DNA of 64,000 nucleotides from GAS188 sp963794475 (GCA_963794475.1 CAWCDW010000004.1:1-64000), one strand, 5' to 3'; positions 8,726 through 18,916 are shown, numbered from the stretch's first letter. Translations and numbers: made by a program. Notes: a model not told the origin generated them from the sequence alone.

Positions 8726-10489
8726 TCACGGTGCCCCTTCGAGATCACCCACAGCTTTCTTTCTCGCGGGGCTCTTATCCTCCCAATCGACCCAATCCAC
8801 CTTGTGAGTTTCGAGATAACTGTCCACGGCCTCCTCGATGGTTGGAAAAAAGACCTTTTCGAACCGCGCAAAAAGCCCGAAGCGCCTCAGCTTATCCTTG
8901 ACCGGGTCCTTAAGCTCGGCAAAGCACAGCTCGATGCCATCCTGGTGCAAAGCCTCGTCCAATTCCTCGAGGAAATCGGCCGCTGTGATGTCAACGCTGG
9001 TCAGGGGTTCGGCCGCGACGACGACCCAGGATACCGACGTGAGCGCCTTCGCCACTGCCTCTAGGACGCACTCCTTGAACAGCTCCCCATTGGCGAAGAA
9101 CAAGGGGGCGTCCCAGCGAAAGAGGACGAGACCCGGAATCTGGCGTGCTTTGGGATATCGCGTGATGTCGTGATAGCCCTTGACCCCGTCAGCGCGACCG
9201 AGCACGGCGAAATGCGGGCGCCAGCCATCCCACAGGAATTCGACGACGGCGATCACGACGGCGAGGCCGATACCTGGAATGGCGCCCAGAATCGCGACCC
9301 CCGCGAAGCAGACGATTGAGAGCCAGAACTCCCATCGCTGAATGCGGTAGATGCGCTTGAGATCGGTGACCTCGAACAGGCCGATCGCCGAGCTGATGAC
9401 GACGGCCGCCAATGCAGCAGAAGGCAGGTTCCGCAAGAGATTGGGCGCCACAAGGAGCAAGAGGGCCACGACGAGGGCGCCGACGACACCCGTGAGCTGC
9501 GTCTTCGCGCCGGCAGCCTCCGCCACCGGCGTGCGGGAGGAGGAGCTGCTGATCGGAAAACCCTGAAAGAATCCTGCCGCGAGATTGGCGGTGCCGAGCC
9601 CAACCATCTCCTGATTGGGATCGACCTTCATGCGCATGCGGGACGCATACACCCGCGAGAGGACGCTGGTATCGGCGAAAGAAACGAGCGCGACGGCGCC
9701 GCCTCCGACGAGCACCGGGAGAATGTCGGTCGAGCTGATCCAAGGGATGGCGAAGGCGGGCAGGCCCTTCGGTAGGGGACCGAGCACAGAGACACCGGCG
9801 CGTGTCGCGAGGTCAAGCGTAGCTACCGCAATCGTCGCGACGATGACGGCAATCAAGACGGCAGGCAGGCGCTTGCTGTTTTTAAGGAGGAGGATCATTG
9901 CCAAGGTGGAGGAGCCCACGGCGAAAGCCGTCCAATTCGCTTTTCCGCTGGCGATGCCGTCACCGATAGCCCAGAGATCTCGCAACGGTCCTGCGCCGTC
10001 GATCGATAAGCCGAACAGCTTGGGCAATTGGCTGATCAACACGGTAAGCGCGATGCCGTTCATATAGCCGTAGCGGATGGGCTTCGAGAGCAGCTCGGTA
10101 ACGAAGCCGAGCTTGGCAAGACCCGCCAGGATGCAGATGGTGCCCGAGACAATCGCCATCATGCCGGCGAGCGCCACGACGCGCGAGGGGTCGCCACCCG
10201 ATAGCGGAGCGACGACGCCGAGTATGATGGCGGCAAGCGACGAATCCGGCCCCAGGACCAGGATGCGGCTTGGCCCGAACACGGCGTAGGCCAGCAGCGG
10301 CATGATGGTCGCATAGAGCCCGTAAATGCCAGGCAGGCCCGATGCAGACGCATAGGCGATGCCCACGGGCACCAGCATCGTCGCAAGCACGAGCCCCGCG
10401 ACGAAGTCGTGAACGAACCAGCCCGCCTGGTAATGGCGCAGGATCGCCAAACCCGGCAACCACCGCATCCACTCGAATCGCTTGGGCAT
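8726..10489 (-). CDS. SulP family inorganic anion transporter with STAS domain
   Basis: A 587-residue inner-membrane transporter of the SulP/SLC26 family, which carries sulfate, bicarbonate or other anions. The N-terminal signature is complete (LPGLAILRHYQAGW, then DFVAGLVLATMLVPVGIAYA and SGLPGIYGLYATIMPLLAYA), followed by the FGPSRILVLGPDSSLAAII segment and about ten to twelve membrane spans up to residue 430. The cytoplasmic C-terminus (about 445-570) is a STAS domain (VLFRWDAPLFFANGELFKE, VVAAEPLTSVDITAADFLEE). The ribosome site at 10489 is weak. The gene stands alone between the DUF3300 gene and tRNA-Pro, so the anion is not indicated by context. Confidence 0.94.
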   Translation of the reverse strand: MPKRFEWMRWLPGLAILRHYQAGWFVHDFVAGLVLATMLVPVGIAYASASGLPGIYGLYATIMPLLAYAVFGPSRILVLGPDSSLAAIILGVVAPLSGGDPSRVVALAGMMAIVSGTICILAGLAKLGFVTELLSKPIRYGYMNGIALTVLISQLPKLFGLSIDGAGPLRDLWAIGDGIASGKANWTAFAVGSSTLAMILLLKNSKRLPAVLIAVIVATIAVATLDLATRAGVSVLGPLPKGLPAFAIPWISSTDILPVLVGGGAVALVSFADTSVLSRVYASRMRMKVDPNQEMVGLGTANLAAGFFQGFPISSSSSRTPVAEAAGAKTQLTGVVGALVVALLLLVAPNLLRNLPSAALAAVVISSAIGLFEVTDLKRIYRIQRWEFWLSIVCFAGVAILGAIPGIGLAVVIAVVEFLWDGWRPHFAVLGRADGVKGYHDITRYPKARQIPGLVLFRWDAPLFFANGELFKECVLEAVAKALTSVSWVVVAAEPLTSVDITAADFLEELDEALHQDGIELCFAELKDPVKDKLRRFGLFARFEKVFFPTIEEAVDSYLETHKVDWVDWEDKSPARKKAVGDLEGAP

Positions 10490-10661
10490 ATTTATTAAGC
10501 CAACGGTTCAATTCTTGACGATGGACTTCGCGGATGCGCTCGTCAACGACCATGGCTTCCCGCCAATTCTTCTTGAGCAACAAGACGAATCCCGGCACAC
10601 CTCGCCTGAAAACAGCCGAGCCTTCTTGTGGAGCAAGCGTCGCGGCTCAACTTATATTTTC

Positions 10662-10738
10662 TGGTCGGGGCAGCAGGATTCGAACCTGCGACCTGTAGTA
10701 CCCAAAACTACCGCGCTACCAGACTGCGCCATGCCCCG
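10662..10738 (-). tRNA. tRNA-Pro (anticodon UGG)
   Basis: Read on the minus strand, the 77 bases fold as a full cloverleaf: acceptor CGGGGCA/TGCCCCG, D arm with GCGCAGTCTGGTAGCGC, anticodon stem GTAGT/ACTAC around loop TTTGGGT (anticodon TGG), T arm with GGTTCGAATCC, discriminator A and encoded CCA. Such genes are frequent integration targets, but no integrase or direct repeat is seen beside it. Confidence 0.95.
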
Positions 10739-11039
10739 ACTTCCGGCCAAGCATTGAAATACTTAGGTTTTTTGATCCGGCAACGGGTCGGCTTGTAGCA
10801 GGAACAATGTGAAAGGGCAACGACCTCTTCGGACGAAGAGGTGTCGCGCATGCCAGCGCTGCTCGCAGCTTTCGGCCGCGCCCCATCTCGGCGCCCTTCC
10901 CCTCAGGCCGTGCCCGGAAGTGCCTTCAATCTCAGAATGGAGTCTCCGGTGCCTGGCCGGGCGGCCGCTCTGTTTTTCCAAACCGGCGCTGTCTCGGATC
11001 GCCCAATACCATCATTGGGGGATACCCGTTGATTTGTGC
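10739..11039. other. Intergenic region, no gene recognised
   Basis: About 300 bases upstream of tRNA-Pro and downstream of the TAXI gene. The minus strand has a plausible but weak promoter for the tRNA (TTGCCG, then TATTTC about 17 bases before the tRNA). The short open frames here are rich in Arg, Ser and Cys and lack ribosome sites. Confidence 0.4.
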
Positions 11040-12219
11040 TCAACGTGTCGTCGCGTGCGTCTTTTGCCATTCGAGAAATTGGCGGAACAAGGCTTCGCGA
11101 TCTTCTGACCGAGCGGACCCGAGAAAGCGCGCTTGGTTCTGGCTCAGGAACTGTTCGAATTTATTGCGGACGTCGCTCGTCGCCATCGTGTTGCTGTTCC
11201 GGTCAAGCCATTCCTGTGCCGGGCGAAAACGAACCCATCCCGGCAAGGGTGCGTTGAGCGCCACTTCCTTCCATTTCGGATGGAAGGGTGGCTGCTGGAG
11301 CTCGCCAATCTTGCCGAAGAATGCGTCGACGAAGCGCGCGAGCCTGCGATAGCGTTCCGTGTGAGGCGACCAATTGAAGGCCGCCAGAACCGCCGGCACC
11401 GCGACCGTGTCCACAACCTCGCCTTTAGCGATGAGATTGGGATAGTTGTCTGAAGTCAGTTGAGCCGGCAGATAGTCTGATTGTAGCGATTTGGCGTAAT
11501 CGATCGAAACAAGGTGCAAGTTTGGATCCTTGATTTGCGACGTGGCCTTCGAGGGTTGCCCCTGAACGGCGACGACGGCATCAAGCTCCCCCTTCGACAA
11601 TTTGTCGTAAGCGATCCGTTGCTCGATGTAAGCGAGCTCGGGATGGATGCCGAGCCGCTCGAAAATGGCGATCGCGGTGACGAAAGTGCCCCCGTTGGGC
11701 AGGTCGATCGAAACTTTTTTGCCTTCCAGATCAGCGAGGCTGTGGACGCTCTTCGACGCAACGACATGCACCTCTTCGTTGTAGAGCTTGGTGATGTAGG
11801 TGAACTGCCCTTTGATGTTGTTGGCGAACCCCTTCTTCTCGAGATAGTCGAGCGTGTCCGATCGGACAATTCCGAGGTCGACCCCTTTCAGGTATAAAAT
11901 GTCGGCGACGCTCTGCACCGAGCCGCGCCCGACGATGGAGAGGATTCGCAGGTTTTCACCGTCGTCCAAGACCGAATTCGAGATCGGCGCCAATCTGCAC
12001 ATAGGTTCCCCCGATCGTGCCCGACATGAGCGTCACTGTATTGGCGTTGAGACGGTTCGCGGTATCGCGCGATCCGTTACCATAGCGAAAGATCGCTTTG
12101 AGGCCGTCGCTGACCGTGCTGGGATCCACTTCGGTTTCGGCTGCCCACCCGATACCGATGAACCCCATGCCCATCGCCATCGTCGCGATGGCCAAAAGCC
12201 GCCCGATTTTGCCTAGCAT
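11040..12219 (-). pseudogene. TAXI family TRAP-type solute-binding protein, single frameshift
   Basis: TAXI proteins bind solutes in the periplasm for TRAP transporters. The first frame (12219 to about 11975) gives a signal peptide (MLGKIGRLLAIATMAMGMGF, cleavage near GWAAE) and the family start VTLMSGTIGGTYVQIGADL; the second frame (to 11040) continues SVLDDGENLRILSIVGRGSV, VDLGIVRSDTLDYLEKKG and KKVSIDLPNGGTFVTAIAIF. Joined, they make about 390 residues, a normal length. The break is at a GAATTC (11974-11979): removing one T restores GAT CTC GAA TCG GTC. With no stop or other damage elsewhere, this is either a very recent mutation or a sequencing error. No TRAP membrane subunits are near, so it would be an orphan receptor. 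Confidence 0.85.
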
Positions 12220-12322
12220 GCTGACCCCTCACACAAGCATTCTTGCCGTCCGGAACACCTTGGCAGGACGGCCGCGGCGAACCCTCGTCCGGCGGCCGGT
12301 GCCGTGCGGTCCGTTCGCCCGT

Positions 12323-14845
12323 TCATTGGTCGTAGTCCGCGAGCAACCTCAGCCGCCTGGGTGCCGCGGCCGAACCCAGTTCCTGCGCCCGTTGGTACCA
12401 AATCCGGGCCTTCTCGATGTCCGCCTTCTGACCTTGGAGGCCGAGCCTGTCCAGCACGATGGGGTCGAAGGTTCCGGCCAATGACAAGGCCGCTTGCGCC
12501 TCTCCGGCTTCGGCGGCGCGCTGAAGCACCAAACGCGCCGAGGCGAGATCACCGCTCGCGATGAAGCCCTCCCCTCGTTTGAGGAGCGCCGCGACTTCAT
12601 CGGGCTCCAAATGGCGGATCACGAAATCCGGTCTCGTCGCTTGCGATCCGGCGATTGCTGTCCATTCGAGGTGGAGCGTCTTGCGGTCGGCGACACCATC
12701 GTTGGGGAGGCGCAACTCGAGCTCGAGTTCCATCACGCCCGCGAAACCCTGAGGCGGTCGTAGCGCCGCGTCGGGCAATTCGCCCCCCGCCAATTGCCAG
12801 CCGCCTGTTTCCAAAGGTCTGCCCACGCTCAACGTCGCGCCCGCTGGAAGCCCCTTGATGACGATGATCGCGCCGGCTGGGGCGCCGTTGAGCGACACGC
12901 GTAACGGCAGCGCCGCGCCAATTGCACCCGATGACCCCTGAGCGACCACGAGCTCCGCGGACGATGGCTTCCCACGCCTGATCGGGGCAACCGGAGTTGC
13001 CTGGGCGAGGATCTCCTCTGGCATCAGCGCAACGGGGGGCGGCAATGTCGGCGCTTCTTGTGACGCCGAAGCTGTCGCCACATCGACGAGGGCCTCGCCA
13101 GCCGAGAACGGCTTTGAATGAATTGGTTTCTCGCTCACAACAGTTTGAGCCTGGGACGATGCTGGACCATCGGGCGCTGGCGATGCGGCAACGGGTGTCG
13201 GCGTTTGCAACGTCGACAACGCGGCCATTGCTGATGCGGGAACGGTCTCATCGATCGAGTCGCGCCTCGAAGCGACGCGGTCGGAGGCGCCCAAAGGTGG
13301 TGCAGTCTCGGCAGGTGTCGGCGACGACGTTTCGCGAAGCGAAACAATGCTCGCAATGATCTCAGCCTCAGCCGACGCCGCCACATCCGCTATTGCCGGA
13401 GGCAAAATCACCGACGGCATCGAGGATGGTTCACTGGCCTCGACCTGTGCGGGCGCCTCGGGAACAGGCTCACCCGGCGAGCCGGATTTTGCTTCATTCG
13501 ATCCGGCGGCAAGTGAGGGTGCTGCTGCCTCATCCGGCATTGGCGACCGCGCGACCACCGACCGGGACATAAGCACATCCACGGGCGCCAAAGCGGCAAG
13601 AACCGGCTGCGGTGAATTGGAAACGGCGTCACCTCTTGAGCCGGAATTCGAATCGTCGGGTTTGATGCCGATCGCGGATGATGCCACCGCGTCCGGTGTC
13701 GGTGAGGGCGTAATGGTAGGAAGCGGCATTTGCGCTTGTGGCGTCGCCGAGCCTTGCGCATCCGGCCGAGGCGTCTGGGATAAAGCTTCACCGGGCAAAA
13801 CGTCCGAATGAGGCACGATGACTGGATTTGGCGACCCGGACGTCTCGACAAGCTTGGCCTGAATGGAGGGAGCGGCGGCCGGTGCCTCTGCCGCGTCAAG
13901 CGATTGCCCTGTTGGTGCGGGCGCCGAACCGGCTGGGTCGAGCGCCGAGGAGGATGGCCCCCGGTCGTCGGCCGCTACACGAATGGGCATCACCTCGGCC
14001 GCATCGTGCACCTTGACGTCAGATGTTTCGTTCGGCGAAACCGGGCCCGCCATCGTGAGATTGCCGGGCGATGCCAGCACTTGCGTCGGCGAAGCTGCAC
14101 CGCCCGGCGCGACGACGGCCGGGGCGGCGTTGGCCGATGGCTCGGCGAGCGTCGCCGATCGGCTAGGTTGGTCGAAAGAGGCGGCGGTCGCAGCCAACTC
14201 CAGGGGCGGCTTCTGATCGTCGCGCTCAACACGCGTCGCCCGCGCATCTTCGGCGGAACGGCCGATGTTGGTCAGCGCCCCTTCGGGGTCGAGCATCACC
14301 AACGTGCCAGCGCCGAGCGCGAGGAGGAGCAGCGGCAAGGCGAGAGAGCGCGCGCAGCGCGACACCACGCTTCGCTCGCTGTATGTTTGCAGGATGATCG
14401 GTCGCCAACTGGTCTCCTGGATCAGACCGAGGCGCCCGGCCGCGTCCGCCGAGGCCGCTTTCTCATCGGCATTGAAGCGCGGGATTTGCTCCGGCTGTTT
14501 GTCGCGGCTGACGAGTAAGTCGCCCTTCTCGCTAGACGGGCGCGACTTGCGAAGCACCGAAGACGCAACCTCGCGCAACCGGCGCTCAACATCATCAACG
14601 TTGGCCTTGGCCGAACTCTTCATCGGCTTTTGGCGCGCCTGAACAGACGAAGCTGGCGTCGGCGCACGACAATTCTGGCGGCCACCCTTGGGGTTCTTGC
14701 CCCCGCTCACCTGGGCGGCCTCAACCTGAGGGTGTTCGCTCACGCCGGCTGTAGACGATTTCAAACGTGAAGACTCGAATTCACGCAGTTGTCTCTCAAA
14801 TTCATCCAGATCAACGTCTGTAATGGAGGTCTTCGGTAAGATCAT
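12323..14845 (-). CDS. Single-pass protein with long disordered region and C-terminal Sel1/TPR repeats
   Basis: The 840-residue protein starts with a charged cytoplasmic part holding two related motifs, DLDEFERQLREFESS near 13-26 and NVDDVERRLREVASS near 82-96. One membrane span lies at about 168-186 (LALPLLLLALGAGTLVML). About 400 residues rich in Pro, Ala, Ser and Glu follow, then a beta-rich stretch (LRVSLNGAPAGAIIVIKGLP, GVMELELELRLPNDG). The end has tandem Sel1-like helices (LLKRGEGFIASGDLASARLV, AAEAGEAQAALSLAGTFDPI, KARIWYQRAQELGSAAAPRR). The layout suggests an envelope scaffold with a periplasmic tail, but no function is known. The frame is intact despite low-complexity sequence. No partner gene is adjacent. 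Confidence 0.8.
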   Translation of the reverse strand: MILPKTSITDVDLDEFERQLREFESSRLKSSTAGVSEHPQVEAAQVSGGKNPKGGRQNCRAPTPASSVQARQKPMKSSAKANVDDVERRLREVASSVLRKSRPSSEKGDLLVSRDKQPEQIPRFNADEKAASADAAGRLGLIQETSWRPIILQTYSERSVVSRCARSLALPLLLLALGAGTLVMLDPEGALTNIGRSAEDARATRVERDDQKPPLELAATAASFDQPSRSATLAEPSANAAPAVVAPGGAASPTQVLASPGNLTMAGPVSPNETSDVKVHDAAEVMPIRVAADDRGPSSSALDPAGSAPAPTGQSLDAAEAPAAAPSIQAKLVETSGSPNPVIVPHSDVLPGEALSQTPRPDAQGSATPQAQMPLPTITPSPTPDAVASSAIGIKPDDSNSGSRGDAVSNSPQPVLAALAPVDVLMSRSVVARSPMPDEAAAPSLAAGSNEAKSGSPGEPVPEAPAQVEASEPSSMPSVILPPAIADVAASAEAEIIASIVSLRETSSPTPAETAPPLGASDRVASRRDSIDETVPASAMAALSTLQTPTPVAASPAPDGPASSQAQTVVSEKPIHSKPFSAGEALVDVATASASQEAPTLPPPVALMPEEILAQATPVAPIRRGKPSSAELVVAQGSSGAIGAALPLRVSLNGAPAGAIIVIKGLPAGATLSVGRPLETGGWQLAGGELPDAALRPPQGFAGVMELELELRLPNDGVADRKTLHLEWTAIAGSQATRPDFVIRHLEPDEVAALLKRGEGFIASGDLASARLVLQRAAEAGEAQAALSLAGTFDPIVLDRLGLQGQKADIEKARIWYQRAQELGSAAAPRRLRLLADYDQ

Positions 14846-15443
14846 TACGCCCCTCCCAGCGGTCTCATTCCCCGCAGTGGCTAGAAGGTTCTGTTTTCAG
14901 GCACAGTAACACTGCCGACAAGAGCTTCTCCGGTCAACTCTTTAAAGGACAACCGATTTTTATAAACTTACTTCATGGTCGGGTATTGATGCGCCCCCGC
15001 GATGCGCCCTTTAATTGGAAACTCCGAGTTTGAATAGGTTGGTCTTCCCGGAGGCGCCCCTCCTCAAGGCGTAAAAGGACGCGACTTTGCGATAATACAG
15101 GGCAATGAAGAGCGCCACCTCGCCACCGTCCGGAAATGAAAGCCTTGCGGCTTACTGGCCGGCGTGAGTACCTCGAAATACCCAGATTATCTGAACATCT
15201 TGGGTCGAAATACTACGAGTGATGCCTCTGCAGGTTGCGAGCCTCCAAGGCAGTTTCCCGTGGCGCCCCCAACCCGCATGCCCCCTTTTTTATTTGGGGC
15301 ATCAGCATTTCATGGCGAAACCGTTCCCCACTTTCCTTGCGCTACGATCCCGCATGCCCTTCATTAATCGCGAGGAAGCATTGGTTTGTTGTGGCGCGCG
15401 GTGCGTATCGCCGCCGCGTCCGATCTTGCGGATCTCGCGCCGC
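14846..15443. other. Intergenic region, no gene recognised
   Basis: About 600 bases. The part next to the Sel1 gene is AT-rich (TTTTTATAAACTTACTTCATGG near 14955) and may hold its promoter. Between 15164 and 15440 only short open frames of atypical composition are seen, none with a ribosome site or a recognisable product. Confidence 0.4.
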
Positions 15444-15671
15444 TTACTTCTGGACGAGCGCCTCGCCGATGAGCCTGCGAGCGGCTTCCGGCCGACTGAG
15501 CTTTCGCCCGGGCCGATCCTCTATCCAAAGATCCAGAGCGCCAAGCTCGATATGATCGAGCCTTACAATGAGCGGCGTGAGGTTCAGTAGGTCGCCCATA
15601 TATTCCGGTTTGGCCTTCGCGGCGGCCGGCCACGTGGGGTATACAATTTCCCCAAACGATTCTCTTGCCAT
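15444..15671 (-). CDS. Small protein with ribbon-helix-helix-like C-terminus
   Basis: The 75-residue product starts MARESFGEIVYPTWPAAAKA after a good GGAGGGG ribosome site, which decides this start over an upstream ATG at 15686. The second half, LGALDLWIEDRPGRKLSRPE then AARRLIGEALVQK, resembles the strand-helix-helix end of small RHH/CopG-like proteins, in which SRPEAIRRL is a frequent sequence. This suggests a small DNA-binding or antitoxin-like protein, but no toxin gene is adjacent and the N-terminus is not typical. Function uncertain. Confidence 0.6.
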   Translation of the reverse strand: MARESFGEIVYPTWPAAAKAKPEYMGDLLNLTPLIVRLDHIELGALDLWIEDRPGRKLSRPEAARRLIGEALVQK

Positions 15672-15839
15672 GTCGACCCCTCCCATGAGCGAAACTTATT
15701 TCAACTTCGTTGAAAAGGCAAAGTATCTTGCAATGTTGGAATTTGAACAGTTTTAAATCTTTATTCTTGGGAACTTATGAGCCTGCAACGTGATCGACCC
15801 GTGCGCGAGCCTCTTTCGGGGCTTCCTCGAAAAGATGAG

Positions 15840-18767
15840 TTAGGCTACCTCGGCGACGGCCAGAGGACCCGGCCACCCGCGCCGGCCGCCCCACTTCTCG
15901 AGCACAGTTGGAATTTCCGTTTGCGGGACGGCGTTGCTGAACAGGTATCCTTGCGCTTCGCTGCAGCCTTCCTTTCGCAGCCATGCAAGTTGCTCGACCG
16001 TTTCCACGCCTTCCGCCGTGGTTCGCATATCGAGTCTTTGGCCCAAACTCAGGACCGCACGCACAATCGCGCCGGAACCGTCGGTCAGCTCCAGATCTCT
16101 GATGAACGACTGGTCGATTTTGATTTTGTCGAACGGAAAACTGCGCAGATAGCTCAAGGAGGAATATCCGGTGCCGAAGTCGTCCATGGAGATGCCGATG
16201 CCGAGGCTGCGCAGCCTATGCAGCGTTGATAGTGTCGCCTCGCTATTGGCAAGGAGCACGGATTCCGTGATCTCGAGTTCCAGCCTCCGGGGAGAAAGGC
16301 CGGATGCGGCCAAGGCGCTGGACACGGTCTCCACCAGATTTCCGGTCCGGAACTGGGCCGCCGATACATTGACCGCCACCTTCACATGCGCCGGCCATTC
16401 ACTGGCCTCCTTGCAGGCTTGACGCAAAACCCACTCGCCCAGCGGGATGATCAAGCCCATCTCCTCGCTGACGGCCACGAACTCCATCGGCGAAACCAAG
16501 CCCCGGGTTGGATGGCGCCAGCGCAAGAGAGCCTCGAGACCGCATATTCTGCTCTTCCGGAGATCATAGATAGGCTGGTAAAACAGTTCGAACTCGTCCT
16601 TGGCCAGGCCCTCCCGTAGGTCGGCCTCGAGCTTTCGGCGAGCCTGCAAGCGAACGTCCATCTCTGTTTCGAAGAAGCGCCAGACGCCGCGCCCGTCCGC
16701 CTTGGCACGATAAAGAGCGACATCCGCCGCCTTGAACAGCTTGTCCCCCGTCGTTCCGTGGCTCGGAGCCATCGCGATCCCGACGCTCACCCCGATGGTG
16801 ACCTGCTGCCCATCAAAATCGAAGGGACGCGAGAGGGACTCGACGATGCGTCTTGCCAGCGCAGAGACATCTTCACGCCCCTCTATGTCACACTGCACAA
16901 TGGCAAACTCGTCGCCCCCCAGGCGCACGACGGTGTCAGTGTCGCGAACACAACGCAGGAGCCGCCCCGCCACGGAACGCAACAACGCATCGCCCACAGC
17001 GTGACCAAGCGTGTCATTGACCTGTTTGAATTGGTCGAGGTCCAGGCAAAGCACGGCAAACTCTCGGTCACGGTCCGTGTGCTCGAGCACCTCCTCCATC
17101 CTTTCGCTCAAGACCGTCCTGTTGGGAAGATTTGTCAACGCGTCATGTCTCGCCATGAAGGCGATGCGCCTCTCTGATTTGCGGCGCTCCGTTACGTCCT
17201 CGTAGGTCGCGACCCAGCCGCCATCCGGTATTGCCTCATGGGTGATGGCGATAACACGAGCGTCGCTGAGCTCGAGGAAATATATTCCGTTCGAGCGTCG
17301 GTTGATGAAGGCCGTTTCGGCATCGACCAGCTCGGTCGCCGTTTCATGGAGGTGGTTACCGGCCGCAACGCTCAATTCGAGCACGTTGCGTAATGTCATT
17401 CCGGGCACCAGACAGCGTGGCTCGAGCCGGAAAATGTCGCAGAAGCGCCGATTGAAGACCTTCAGGGTGTTGTCCGAGTCATAAAGGCACAAGCCTTGCG
17501 ACATGTTGGCGAGCGCTGCATCGAGGCTCATGTTGATGGCCTTCAGCTTGGCCTCCTGTTCCTTTAAGACGCTGATGTCGCTCCATACGGCAATGTAGCC
17601 GCCTTCCTGCGTCGAGGATCGGCTCACTCGTAGCCATCGTCCGTCGGGGAGGCGCGCCTCGTCGGCTCCCGATGCATGGGCATCGGACCGCAACAACGAC
17701 GAAGCTGCGGGCAATGCGCGGCTCAAAGTGGAGACGATCTCGTCGACCAAGGTTCCAGAATGAAGCATCTCGGGAGAGCTGCCCAGAAACTCCGCCGCTT
17801 GGGAATTCGCCAGGGCGATCCTCCCCTCGGCATCGATGAGGACCAATCCTTCGCGCGAGCTCTCCAAGGCATCGGCGAGCCTTGCCTGCGCCGAGCGGCG
17901 CTGTTCCACCTCGCGCTGCATCATGGCCGCGATGTTGTTGCGCATGACTTGCATTGCGCTCAGGAGCGCGCCGAGTTCGTCGGCTCCCCCCTGCTCGATT
18001 TCGCCGTCGAGATTGCCCTTCGCGATGCGCGTGGCCGCGTTGGAAGCCGCCGCGACCGGCCCAATGATGCGCCGCGCCAGCAGCAATGCGAGTAAGGCGG
18101 AGAGGAGCACCGCCGCGGCCGTGCCGGCGAGGTTCACCCGGATGTCCGACGCCACCGCGTCGCGAGCCGTCTGTCGATACAGGAACCCGTCGCCCGCCGT
18201 ATAATTGACCAACAGATCGATTTGCTCGTTCACCATGTCCGAAAAATAGTCCATGGTGTCCCAGGAAATGCCCTCGCGCGGATCGAGCAATTGCTGGCGC
18301 GTCTTGCTCCACGACTTGACCGCGCCCTTGACGCGCGAGGCTGCTTTTGCGGCGCGCTGCGATTGAGATCTCGCCGCCGCGATTTCGAGATCTTCCTTGA
18401 GGGACTTCTCCAAATCGTCGATCTTGCCATCGAGCTCGTCGCGAACGCTGGGGTCCGTCGCGATCCAACGGCGTGCGAAGGCGGCGCGCATGTTGGCGAA
18501 ATCGGCTGCCGCGGCTCTGGCGTAGTTGATCCCCATCAGCGAGCCGTCGAAAGTTTTGGCTACTAAATCCCCCGAGCGCGCGATGCCGAACGTGGCATAG
18601 ACGCCCAGCGCCCCGGTGATCAGGCTCATCATCAGAAAGGCAATGAGAATGCGGCCGCGTATCGTGCCGAAGCCGACACGCGCAACCAAAGTCGCTACGC
18701 ATCCCTTGACCTGATGCAGGCCGGCGCGGAGGCGCGATAAAAACATGGTGTGCAGGGAGAGCCCCAT
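15840..18767 (-). CDS. Membrane-bound diguanylate cyclase/phosphodiesterase (HAMP-PAS-PAS-GGDEF-EAL)
   Basis: A 975-residue sensor that may make and break cyclic di-GMP. Membrane spans lie at about 40-60 and 211-231 and enclose a helical periplasmic sensor of about 150 residues. A HAMP linker (ARRIIGPVAAASNAATRIAK) follows, then two PAS-like domains (about 300-400 and 415-530), GGDEF (about 535-700) and EAL (about 710-965). The GGDEF motif is intact (RLGGDEF, 615-621) with an inhibitory I-site RDTD at 608-611 exactly five residues before it. EAL is intact (EALLRW at 745) as are DDFGTGYSSLSYL and the KIKIDQSFI lysine segment. Both activities are therefore possible. The gene is alone and divergent from a cupredoxin gene. 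Confidence 0.95.
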   Translation of the reverse strand: MGLSLHTMFLSRLRAGLHQVKGCVATLVARVGFGTIRGRILIAFLMMSLITGALGVYATFGIARSGDLVAKTFDGSLMGINYARAAAADFANMRAAFARRWIATDPSVRDELDGKIDDLEKSLKEDLEIAAARSQSQRAAKAASRVKGAVKSWSKTRQQLLDPREGISWDTMDYFSDMVNEQIDLLVNYTAGDGFLYRQTARDAVASDIRVNLAGTAAAVLLSALLALLLARRIIGPVAAASNAATRIAKGNLDGEIEQGGADELGALLSAMQVMRNNIAAMMQREVEQRRSAQARLADALESSREGLVLIDAEGRIALANSQAAEFLGSSPEMLHSGTLVDEIVSTLSRALPAASSLLRSDAHASGADEARLPDGRWLRVSRSSTQEGGYIAVWSDISVLKEQEAKLKAINMSLDAALANMSQGLCLYDSDNTLKVFNRRFCDIFRLEPRCLVPGMTLRNVLELSVAAGNHLHETATELVDAETAFINRRSNGIYFLELSDARVIAITHEAIPDGGWVATYEDVTERRKSERRIAFMARHDALTNLPNRTVLSERMEEVLEHTDRDREFAVLCLDLDQFKQVNDTLGHAVGDALLRSVAGRLLRCVRDTDTVVRLGGDEFAIVQCDIEGREDVSALARRIVESLSRPFDFDGQQVTIGVSVGIAMAPSHGTTGDKLFKAADVALYRAKADGRGVWRFFETEMDVRLQARRKLEADLREGLAKDEFELFYQPIYDLRKSRICGLEALLRWRHPTRGLVSPMEFVAVSEEMGLIIPLGEWVLRQACKEASEWPAHVKVAVNVSAAQFRTGNLVETVSSALAASGLSPRRLELEITESVLLANSEATLSTLHRLRSLGIGISMDDFGTGYSSLSYLRSFPFDKIKIDQSFIRDLELTDGSGAIVRAVLSLGQRLDMRTTAEGVETVEQLAWLRKEGCSEAQGYLFSNAVPQTEIPTVLEKWGGRRGWPGPLAVAEVA

Positions 18768-18916
18768 ATTCCTGGCAAGAAATTGATTTTGAGTAGAAAG
18801 GACGCATGTTAAGTTGATGTTATCGGGCTAATTCCAACAATTAAGTCGAGAGTAACGCAATCTTAATAACTGAAGGGCGTAGTAAACTTTGTGTTCGCCG
18901 AAGGTGGAGCTTGGCT

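Noticed and set aside
10490..10598. A possible small gene or N-terminal extension upstream of the SulP gene (reads MVVDERIREVHRQELNRW)
   Set aside because: It is in a different frame from SulP, which already has a complete N-terminus, and continues as an Arg-rich shadow of SulP.
10662..10738. tRNA-Pro as the attachment site of an integrated element
   Set aside because: No integrase, no repeated tRNA 3' end and no mobile genes were seen within the neighbouring sequence.
5579..14952. Shared 12-mer TTTAAAGGACAA upstream of the RND operon (5579-5590) and the Sel1 gene (14941-14952)
   Set aside because: Orientations and distances to the genes differ, and one shared 12-mer is expected by chance in a window this size.
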